From assembly GCF_040829825.1 (NCBI RefSeq), contig NZ_JBFOLH010000007.1: a stretch of DNA of 64,000 nucleotides; one strand, written 5' to 3'. Source of the DNA: Leadbetterella sp040829825 (GTDB lineage Bacteria > Bacteroidota > Bacteroidia > Cytophagales > Spirosomataceae). The notes under the pieces were generated by a model. The model did not search any database, was not told the origin of the DNA, and worked only from the letters and a program-made list of their open reading frames with translations. This document shows positions 1 through 5,221 of this stretch, piece by piece (the stretch's first letter is position 1; the number at the start of each line of letters is the position of its first letter). The translations under genes and the position numbers were made by a program.

Positions 1-457
1 ATCCGTTTATTTCCCTTAAGGAAAAAACTATTCGGTAGTCAAAAGGGATTTTTTCAAGTGCGTTCTCGATAATATGCCCCAACTCACGATTTTGAATTAT
101 CTTGTCGGTATCGTTATTTCTATTGGTGAACATTGGCGTTGAGTGTTCGTTTACGTCTTGCATAATTTCGTTTTTAAAACTTGATTTCCCTCGTTTTCTG
201 TAACAGTTGTTCATCATTATTCGAATAATCCACGTTTTAAAACCGGCACGACCTTCAAACTGTAACAGGTTTTTATATGCATCAATAAAGGTTTCCTGCA
301 TTAAATCCTGCGTATCTTCGTGGGTGTAATTGTACGACCTGCCAATTTTGTACAGATAAGGATTGAACCGCCTGACGATTATTTCATAGAGTGCTTTTTC
401 TCCGTTAATAATTCGTGAGATAATTTCTGCTTCGGTAAACTTTTCAACTTGAATCAT
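1..457 (-). CDS. ECF-type RNA polymerase sigma factor (3' end beyond window)
   Basis: Directs RNA polymerase to a small regulon. About 152 N-terminal residues are visible. Region 2 is clear: residues about 15-90 contain YNYTHEDTQDLMQETF and KTWIIRIMMNNCYRK, typical of ECF region 2. A linker follows, and then the start of region 4 (LEKIPFDYRIVFSLREING) at the window edge. The ATG at 457-455 overlaps the stop codon of the upstream DoxX-like gene by one base (TAATG), so the two are probably translationally coupled. The gene is AT-rich like the neighbouring cassette array. The truncation is by the window, not by mutation as far as can be seen. The family call is firm; the regulon is unknown. Confidence 0.88.
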   Translation of the reverse strand, partial: MIQVEKFTEAEIISRIINGEKALYEIIVRRFNPYLYKIGRSYNYTHEDTQDLMQETFIDAYKNLLQFEGRAGFKTWIIRIMMNNCYRKRGKSSFKNEIMQDVNEHSTPMFTNRNNDTDKIIQNRELGHIIENALEKIPFDYRIVFSLREING

Positions 458-840
458 TATTCAATTATTTTAGAAATTCTTGCCATTGATAGGGCGGCAA
501 TAGCCATTACAAGGTCACGTACTGCCACATCTGCATAATTAAAACTGATTAACAAGGTTAATGCTATAACGGTTAACCAACCTGCAACAATGTAACCGCC
601 AATTTCGGTTTTTTTCAGTACAATGATACCCGCTATGATTTCGATAACGCCCACAATCATCATAAAAACCGAAGCGGAAAAGGGCAGCAGGCTTGCGATT
701 GTCGGATTAACGTACTGTTCCCAATTGGTCAGCAGGTTGGTGAATTTGTCTGCACCTGCAACAATTGGCACAATTCCGAAGGTGTACTTTAACAGGTTGA
801 ACGTTTGTGTCAGCGACTGATTTTTGATTTTACTTTCCAT
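457..840 (-). CDS. DoxX-like four-helix membrane protein
   Basis: A 127-residue inner-membrane protein with about four hydrophobic segments (residues roughly 16-35, 50-75, 80-100 and 105-122). The spacing and the small glycine-rich helices (PIVAGADKF; GVIEIIAGIIV) resemble the DoxX/DoxX-like family, whose biochemical role is poorly defined. It is the first gene of a two-gene operon with the ECF sigma factor, overlapping it by one base. It could be a sensor or anti-sigma partner, or simply a regulon member; the sequence does not decide. No typical zinc-binding anti-sigma motif is seen. Confidence 0.6.
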   Translation of the reverse strand: MESKIKNQSLTQTFNLLKYTFGIVPIVAGADKFTNLLTNWEQYVNPTIASLLPFSASVFMMIVGVIEIIAGIIVLKKTEIGGYIVAGWLTVIALTLLISFNYADVAVRDLVMAIAALSMARISKIIE

Positions 841-862
841 TTTTTTAAGTAGTTACTGTCTT

Positions 863-891
863 TTAGAGTAACTAAAGAAAGGAAAGGTTAC
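863..891 (-). promoter_or_regulatory. candidate ECF-type promoter of the DoxX/sigma operon
   Basis: On the minus strand GTAAC (891-887) is followed after 16 bases by TACTCTAA (870-863), about 22 bases before the start codon of the DoxX-like gene. GTAAC/GGAAC -35 boxes with TCTA-like -10 boxes are common for ECF sigma factors, so autoregulation is possible. Only one copy is seen, so the call is tentative. Confidence 0.3.
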
Positions 892-905
892 AAAAGATAT
901 GTAAT

Positions 906-920
906 GTTAGCGGTTCGGGC
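906..920 (-). repeat. terminal attC half-site (outer box only)
   Basis: The minus strand reads GCCCGAACCGCTAAC here. The last 11 bases (GAACCGCTAAC) are identical to the outer box at 1524-1534. It lies 8 bases after the stop codon of the PNPOx-family gene. The inner arms and second outer box of a complete site do not follow; the sigma-operon promoter region begins instead. It marks the distal end of the array or a deletion scar. Confidence 0.5.
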
Positions 921-927
921 TTTTGTG

Positions 928-1400
928 TTATAAACTTTCTGTCATTTTGCCCAAATTAATTTTCTCCACTTTTATAAAAGTTATTTCTCTTACAGATTTG
1001 ATTTTACCCCATAAATAATTATTCCCTTTCAGTCGTTTTGTTGTACTCGTTCTTTTATTTAGCCGTTGGATTTCAATGTCAGTAGCTTCTCTTTTATCAC
1101 CAAGTTGTCCGTAGAGTTTAATTGCAGGGTAACTTTTGAATTTTCCGTTGAAAAGTGAAGTCAACCAAAATAAAGTGCTGCTGTTCACGCCCAAAATACA
1201 GATATTTTTGTTGCCTTTACTATGGATGGAAACTTTTCAAAGTAAAAACCTGTCTGATCATTATTCAGAAATAAAGGACCAATAGGTGTTACAGTCGGGT
1301 TGCCTTCTTTGTCAACCGAAGCTATGGATACATGGAAATTCGCTCTAAAGCATTTATTAAAATGTTTTCTTATGTCCGGCCAACTTGTCTGAATGTCCAT
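928..1400 (-). pseudogene. pyridoxamine 5'-phosphate oxidase-family protein, frameshifted
   Basis: Two reading frames together make one flavin-binding split-barrel protein of about 157 residues. The N-terminal part (start ATG 1400-1398, MDIQTSWPDIRKHF..., VSIASVDKEGNPTVTPIG) runs to a TGA at about 1185. The C-terminal part (LGVNSSTLFWLTSLFNGKF ... VREITFIKVEKINLGKM) continues in another frame to 928. The break falls in a run of five A (minus strand of 1205-1209); six A would restore one frame through TKNICILGVNSS. It is therefore either a true frameshift or a one-base sequencing error. Proteins of this family bind FMN, F420 or heme; the substrate is unknown. It is the last cassette of the array. 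Confidence 0.75.
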
Positions 1401-1534
1401 ATTACGTGCCGCGTATTGGCGATGGGCGGGATTTTTAGCACTACTGTTGATACAAAGAACAGAAGTTGAATTTTGCACTTCCGTTGATGCGAAGCCGTTC
1501 GCCCCGCCTATTGCCAATACGATGTTAGCGGTTC
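1401..1534 (-). repeat. attC-like site 4 (between BtrH-like and PNPOx cassettes)
   Basis: An imperfect inverted repeat of about 134 bp. Minus-strand arms are CGTATTGGCAATAGGCGGG near the BtrH-like stop and CCCGCCCATCGCCAATACG near the PNPOx start, enclosing a variable centre. The outer box is GAACCGCTAAC (1534-1524). The opposite outer box is degenerate, reading CACGTAAT where GTTAG would be expected. The PNPOx start codon abuts the site. Confidence 0.65.
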
Positions 1535-1536
1535 GG

Positions 1537-2517
1537 CTATTTGGTTGCCAATAGTTCCATTGTCTTTTTTTCTTTGTCTGATATAGTTTTTAAAATGTCT
1601 GATGCTTGTTGTATATAATTAAAGTCTTTCGTTTCACTAACCTTTATAAATAAGTCAGCAACGTTTGTCCATAGTTTGGCGATTTCTGAGAAGTTTTCGT
1701 GTCCTGTTTTGAGTTCGTCAAGTTGCAGTAAATCGTAGCTTTCTTTCAAAAAGTCACGATACAAATTTCTAAATAATGCTCCGCCCGTTCCTGCTTTTTC
1801 CATAATGTTTGCGGATTGTTTAAACTCTCTTTCGATGTTTCCGCTGTTGTTAAACCACTTTATGATTTCTGAACTTGTTTTTAAAATTCCTTTGTATCCG
1901 ATGTTTGTAATTGGTGGACTAAGATATTCGGTTGCATTGTTTTTGATTGCTGTCAGAATTGCTTTTTTGAGGTTAAAGTTTTTATCGGTTTGCCGTAATG
2001 TATAATACAAGTTTTTAGAAGACATTGGACCTTTTTCAGATCTTGCCAATGCCAAACTATTTAGAGATGTTTTTACTTGTCCCCCTTGTTGTCGAGTGTC
2101 AACCAAAAAAGCATTGTCATTGTCGTAACCGTAAATGGCTGCGTAGTGTCCTGCGAAATGAAACGGATTTGAGAAATACTCCAAATGATAACAGTCTAAT
2201 TTAAGCCCGACCACTTGTCCGTTGTCAATAAGTTCTTTTACACCTTCCCAAGCCTTTTGCTTTGAAGATGTTTCTTTAACCGTTAATTCAAGATTTAGGT
2301 TTTTGGCAATGTTTTGTGTCAGCAAGTCTGTTTTCACTCGTCCGCCAATGAATGGAAAGTCCATTGTTTTCATATTCCAGAAAATAAAACCAAGTCCTTG
2401 CCCAAGTCCAAACAGCATTGGTTCGGAAAGTTCAATTCCGAGTTGTCGCAACAAAGTTCCTGTCGCTGTTGTTTCACAATGTTGTCCGTCAAATGGTTTT
2501 AAACTCTCAACTTTCAT
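1537..2517 (-). CDS. BtrH N-terminal domain / DUF4872 protein
   Basis: A 326-residue protein. The N-terminal part (about 1-150) resembles the BtrH/C39-peptidase-like fold: FDGQHCETTATGTLLRQLG with Cys14 as likely nucleophile, then GLGQGLGFIFW, and a GHYAAIYGYDNDNAFLVDTRQ block with the likely catalytic His and Asp. The C-terminal half (about 180-326) is helical and fits DUF4872. BtrH itself transfers an acyl group in butirosin biosynthesis; here no biosynthetic genes are nearby, so only an acyltransferase or thiol-hydrolase activity can be suggested. The TAG stop is three bases from the attC outer box. It is the sole gene of its cassette, intact and AT-rich. Confidence 0.75.
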   Translation of the reverse strand: MKVESLKPFDGQHCETTATGTLLRQLGIELSEPMLFGLGQGLGFIFWNMKTMDFPFIGGRVKTDLLTQNIAKNLNLELTVKETSSKQKAWEGVKELIDNGQVVGLKLDCYHLEYFSNPFHFAGHYAAIYGYDNDNAFLVDTRQQGGQVKTSLNSLALARSEKGPMSSKNLYYTLRQTDKNFNLKKAILTAIKNNATEYLSPPITNIGYKGILKTSSEIIKWFNNSGNIEREFKQSANIMEKAGTGGALFRNLYRDFLKESYDLLQLDELKTGHENFSEIAKLWTNVADLFIKVSETKDFNYIQQASDILKTISDKEKKTMELLATK

Positions 2518-2542
2518 TTTTGAGCGTGATGTTTGTTTAGCT

Positions 2543-2744
2543 GACCGCTAACGGTACGGCTTGGCGATGTGGCGGAAATCTGTGATTCGTCTGCCCGGTA
2601 CCGCTGTTAAATATATAACTAAATGTTCATTGTTTATTCTATTGCCCGGCGTTATTTGTCAGCCGGGATTGAAGCTGATTAGTAAACAGAAGCCGAGGAT
2701 ATATTCGTCGCGCCGCCATATTGCCAAACCGAATGTTGGGCGAA
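2543..2744 (-). repeat. attC-like site 3 (between TIR-fragment and BtrH-like cassettes)
   Basis: An imperfect inverted repeat of about 202 bp. Minus-strand outer boxes are GCCCAAC (2741-2735) and GTTAGCGGTC (2552-2543). The arms are CGGTTTGGCAATATGGCGG and CCGCCACATCGCCAAGCCG. The variable centre is longer than in the other sites and holds an extra CCCGGC/GCCGGG hairpin. The TIR-fragment stop codon lies immediately upstream. Confidence 0.72.
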
Positions 2745-2745
2745 G

Positions 2746-2910
2746 TTATCCTTTCACGGGTTTTACGTAAGTCGTGATTAAGTCAATAAGCTCAGATGAC
2801 CGATTTGTAGAACCTTGAGCACCTTTCTGTAATGCTTCTTTTTCAATCTTCATTTTTACTAACTCCGCAAAGTCTTCATTCTTGGAATTATAGCTTACAA
2901 ATACGCTCAT
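2746..2910 (-). CDS. short TIR-like fragment (54 residues)
   Basis: The start ATG at 2910-2908 gives MSVFVSYNSKNEDFAELVKMKIEKE, which reads like the first beta strand and helix of a TIR domain (VFVSYNSKNEDFAEL compares with the FISYSSKD-type start). After about 28 residues the resemblance ends, and 26 unrelated residues (QGSTNRSSELIDLITTYVKP) lead to a stop just before the attC outer box. TIR domains are usually about 130-150 residues, so the catalytic core is absent. It is probably a remnant made by fusion of a TIR start to another gene's end; a functional short peptide cannot be excluded. It is the only reading frame in its roughly 400-bp cassette. Confidence 0.5.
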   Translation of the reverse strand: MSVFVSYNSKNEDFAELVKMKIEKEALQKGAQGSTNRSSELIDLITTYVKPVKG

Positions 2911-2943
2911 AGTTAGGTTTTTGAATTTTGTAATAACAATTTC

Positions 2944-3078
2944 GCCCAACGTTTCGGGGTTTTGCGATGGTGGGGCAATCGAAGTACAAGAGTTCAATTT
3001 TGCACAAAAGTTAAAACGAAGCACAACTGTTGAACTTTGCAGTTTCGCCCCACTATTGCAAAACCCTTGTTACCAGCC
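2944..3078 (-). repeat. attC-like site 2 (between GNAT and TIR-fragment cassettes)
   Basis: A 135-bp imperfect inverted repeat, the best preserved of the set. Minus-strand outer boxes are GGCTGGTAAC (3078-3069) and GTTGGGC (2950-2944); the latter matches the classical GTTRRRY core. The arms GGGTTTTGCAATAGTGGGGC and GCCCCACCATCGCAAAACCC pair with two mismatches. The centre is AT-rich and related to the centres of sites 1 and 4. Confidence 0.78.
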
Positions 3079-3147
3079 GTTTTTTTTCATTTCGTTAATT
3101 GTCTTGTTTCTATGTAGCTGTTAAATATAATTTCATTTTTTATTCTG

Positions 3148-3630
3148 TCAGACAGAACAGCCATCACTTTCTGGGTTTAAATCCAAATGTAAAAAATGAT
3201 TAAAATCTGTCTGAACGTAATTTGAATAGGCTTCACCCTTTCTGAAGCCAAATTTTTCATACAACGCTCTGGCTGCTTCGAATACAGACCCGCTTCCAGT
3301 TTCTAATGATAGGCGATGTATTCCCCTCGCCCTTGCGGCATCAATTATAGTCGTAAGGATTAGAGCTCCTACTTTACGACCTATGAAATCAGGATGGGTT
3401 CGCATAGATTTAATCTCACCTCGACCGTCAGGAAGTAATTTCAACGCACCTACACCAGCTATTTTTAAATCTTCCCAAGCACTCCATACAGTTACTCCTG
3501 GCTGTTGAAGGTCTGATAAACCAAGGAAGATTGCTCCTTCGGGAACATCAGTTTCCATCCCTGCTAAATGCAGGGCAATAAGTTCTTGAGTTTGTTGATT
3601 AGATAAATCATCTTCGCATATAGTTATCAT
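3148..3630 (-). CDS. GNAT family N-acetyltransferase
   Basis: A 160-residue acetyl-CoA-dependent acetyltransferase. The central beta strands carry IAGVGALKLLPDGRGEIKSMRTHPDFIGRKVGALIL; the pattern before the helix is the Q/RxxGxG/A-type acetyl-CoA loop in a variant form (IGRKVGA). The C-terminal part has FEAARALYEKFGFRKGEAYSNYV, the usual ALYEKFGF hallmark. The substrate is unknown. It is the intact gene of a cassette whose 5' part holds a GYF_2 remnant, and 70 bases separate its stop from attC-like site 2. It is less AT-rich than the methyltransferase next to it, suggesting a different source. Confidence 0.9.
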   Translation of the reverse strand: MITICEDDLSNQQTQELIALHLAGMETDVPEGAIFLGLSDLQQPGVTVWSAWEDLKIAGVGALKLLPDGRGEIKSMRTHPDFIGRKVGALILTTIIDAARARGIHRLSLETGSGSVFEAARALYEKFGFRKGEAYSNYVQTDFNHFLHLDLNPESDGCSV

Positions 3631-3671
3631 TTAGTCTCCGATTTTAAATTTTTCATTGTAATAAGTTTTTC

Positions 3672-3789
3672 TTACAGTTTCCAATTTTCAAATCCGTCTG
3701 TCCACACCAATGAGTAAGGTTTTAAGTTGGTCAATGCTGAAAAATCCTTTTTGTTTCTTTTCGTCTAAGTAGTAAAATTCTTTGTTCAT
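3672..3789 (-). pseudogene. GYF_2-domain protein fragment, frameshifted
   Basis: The start ATG 3789-3787 reads MNKEFYYLDEKKQKGFFSIDQLKTL and hits a TGA at 3690-3688. A second frame supplies VWTDGFENWKL and then TAA at 3674-3672. The two parts together match the GYF_2 pattern (yyyldg.eqkGPfs..qL ... VWtdGmenWk), with a few residues missing between them. GYF_2 domains normally sit at the N terminus of small membrane proteins; nothing beyond the domain is left. It lies in the same cassette as the GNAT gene and about 40 bases after the outer box of attC-like site 1. Confidence 0.6.
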
Positions 3790-3826
3790 ACCGATAAGTT
3801 TTGTTTTTGTACTGACACCCTAAAAT

Positions 3827-3966
3827 GGCTGGTAACGTTTTGGGGCTTTGCGTTCGGGCGGGATTTTCAGCAGAAAATTCCGAGCGAGCGACAAAGTTCA
3901 AATTTACGAAAAAGTGTCGAACGGGAACGTTCGACCCGCCTGACGCAAAACCCTTGTTAGCAGCTG
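3827..3966 (-). repeat. attC-like site 1 (between methyltransferase and GNAT cassettes)
   Basis: A 140-bp imperfect inverted repeat. Minus-strand outer boxes are CAGCTGCTAAC (3966-3956) and GTTACCAGCC (3836-3827). The arms are AAGGGTTTTGCGTCAGGCGGG shortened at its ends and CCCGCCCGAACGCAAAGCCCC. The centre holds a small TCGAACG...CGTTCGA hairpin. The methyltransferase stop codon TAA (3959-3957) is part of the first outer box. Confidence 0.75.
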
Positions 3967-4715
3967 ACAATTTTTCCGACTTTCAAGATTAATTTCCAAG
4001 TCATTTCTTTTTCTGTGTCTGTGTTTCCCCAATGTTCTTGCAATTTTTTCGATAAGTTGTCCATTGGGTTTTCGTTATACTTGTCAATATATTTTTGAGT
4101 TGCCGACCAACTTCTCAAATGTCCTAATGTTTCCGAAAGGGTTACTTGCTTTCTGATAAAAAAATCTGATGTTTTAATTTCGTCAAATGGAAACGGTATT
4201 GTCGCATATTCTTTTTCTATCAGTTTGTTTTCGGGAAGCCAAAATTCGCCAACGATATTGTCGTGAAAGTCTTTGATGATGTTGTCCAATTTTTTCTCAA
4301 TTGTCGGAATACCGTATGCCCAAACTGCAATTATTCCATTCGTTTTTAGAACTCTCTTTACTTGCGTGTAAAATTTGTCAAAGTCAAACCAATGAACTGC
4401 TTGTGCAACCGTGATTAAATCAATTGAATTGTCTTCTATTGAGCTTGGGTTTTCAGCATTTTCAACTTTATAAACTATTCTGTCGTGAAAAGTAGCGTTT
4501 TTTATTTGTTCTTTACTTGGGTCGGTTGCATAAACTTTTTCATAGTAATCGGCTAATTTTAAAGCCGATTGTCCGTTTCCTGTTCCACAGTCCCAAGCGA
4601 ATTTATGCTCCAAGGTCAAACCGCTCAAAAACTCAAATAATTCTTTTGGATATGTCGGTCTGAATTTTACATAAACGTCTGCTTGTTTTGAAAAGTTGTC
4701 CTTAAATTCGTTCAT
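3957..4715 (-). CDS. class I SAM-dependent methyltransferase
   Basis: A 252-residue methyltransferase. Motif I is FAWDCGTGNGQSALKLA (about residues 39-55), with an acidic residue ending strand 2 (YATDPSKEQI). Motif post-II is IDLITVAQAVHWFDFDKFY, followed by VLKTNGIIAVWAYG. The VAQAVHWFD signature is typical of the Tmt1-like/type-11 family. The substrate cannot be read from sequence. It is the first cassette after the attI-like site; its stop codon is embedded in the attC-like site 1 outer box. It is AT-rich, intact and the usual length for the family. Confidence 0.88.
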   Translation of the reverse strand: MNEFKDNFSKQADVYVKFRPTYPKELFEFLSGLTLEHKFAWDCGTGNGQSALKLADYYEKVYATDPSKEQIKNATFHDRIVYKVENAENPSSIEDNSIDLITVAQAVHWFDFDKFYTQVKRVLKTNGIIAVWAYGIPTIEKKLDNIIKDFHDNIVGEFWLPENKLIEKEYATIPFPFDEIKTSDFFIRKQVTLSETLGHLRSWSATQKYIDKYNENPMDNLSKKLQEHWGNTDTEKEMTWKLILKVGKIVSC

Positions 4716-4736
4716 TGGGGTTGTCGGTTTTTGTTT

Positions 4737-4745
4737 GCTGCTAAC
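4737..4745 (-). other. attI-like recombination core
   Basis: The minus strand reads GTTAGCAGC, perfectly complementary over nine bases to GCTGCTAAC at 3964-3956, the end box of the first cassette. There are no inverted arms on the recombinase side, as expected for an attI rather than an attC. It lies between the recombinase remnant and the first cassette gene. Confidence 0.55.
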
Positions 4746-4748
4746 TCC

Positions 4749-4779
4749 GAAATATATGAAAGTTTCATTATTTCAAAAA
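4749..4779 (-). promoter_or_regulatory. candidate array promoter next to the attI-like core
   Basis: The minus strand has TTTTTG (4779-4774), 17 bases, then TATATTTC (4756-4749), seven of eight positions of the Bacteroidota TAnnTTTG -7 element. Transcription would start around the attI-like core and run into the cassettes, the position occupied by the cassette promoter in integrons. Confidence 0.45.
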
Positions 4780-4826
4780 CTTAATACTAAGGAAATTGAG
4801 AAAAAATATCCCTAATGCGCAAGTAC

Positions 4827-5172
4827 TTAAAGACGGTCTAAAGGACTTTTTACTTTCTTCAAATTCTTTTTGCCTACCTCTGTGTAAATTAGTGTGGTTT
4901 TTATGTCGTTATGCCCCAATAGTTTTTGGATGTAACTGATGTCAGTTCCCGCTTCGGGTAAGTGGGTTGCAAAACTGTGCCGTTTTCTGTAGCACTTCTA
5001 TGGACACACTTTCCGGTTGAATGCCCAATCGTTTACGATATTCAGCTGAATCTGGCAGGTGCCATGTTTTAAGAGTGTTACTCCATTTAGCACCTTTCAG
5101 TTTTTTGAAACGGGCAATAAGTTCTGCGGTTCGTTCAAAATAAACGGCAAGAAGAGAAACCGCCCCTTGCAT
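4827..5172 (-). pseudogene. tyrosine recombinase/integrase remnant with internal deletion
   Basis: The N-terminal piece (from ATG 5172-5170) reads AVYFERTAELIARFKKLKGAKW and TLKTWHLPDSAEYRKRLGI, the start of Bacteroidota tyrosine integrases. Near 4985 it jumps, one frame away, to HSFATHLPEAGTDISYIQKLLGH, TTLIYTEV and KSPLDRL with stop at 4829-4827. These are the box II HxxR-type region, LGH and the nucleophile Tyr of the catalytic domain. About 250 residues, including the first catalytic Arg and the zone where IntI proteins carry their extra helix, are missing. The HSFATHL piece lacks the usual preceding LR. The fragment cannot be active. It is co-oriented with the cassettes, as in reverse-type chromosomal integrons. 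Confidence 0.82.
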
Positions 5173-5221
5173 TTGATTTATGAACTATTAATGAATAGCT
5201 TTGAAAAGTAGTTTTGTGAAG

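Larger units (their letters stand above)
906..5172 (-). mobile_element. integron-like gene cassette array with degenerate recombinase
   Basis: From right to left on the minus strand: recombinase remnant (5172-4827), candidate array promoter (4779-4749), attI-like core (4745-4737), then five cassettes separated by attC-like sites at 3827-3966, 2944-3078, 2543-2744 and 1401-1534, with only an outer core box left at 906-920. Cassette spans are about 4745-3837, 3836-2951, 2950-2553, 2552-1406 and 1405-906. All cassette genes point the same way, and several stop within or beside the attC outer box. The array is AT-rich against the GC-richer DNA to its right. The architecture matches chromosomal integrons and integrase-poor attC clusters. 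The recombinase is broken, so assignment to the IntI family is not proven. Confidence 0.75.

Noticed and set aside
457..840. DoxX/sigma operon as a further cassette of the array
   Set aside because: No complete attC-like site separates it from the PNPOx cassette, and the two genes overlap and have their own promoter-like sequence; the region left of the window would be needed.
2911..3024. Longer start for the TIR-like fragment
   Set aside because: The added residues are translated from attC-like site 2; the ATG at 2910 follows the site as in other cassettes.
3731..3970. Open frame of 79 codons on the minus strand
   Set aside because: It runs through attC-like site 1 and its arms; no family resemblance, and the real GYF_2 fragment lies in other frames.
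4827..5172. Calling the recombinase remnant an IntI integrase
   Set aside because: The part that would carry the IntI-specific insertion is deleted; the remaining ends resemble the broad Bacteroidota Xer-like integrase group.
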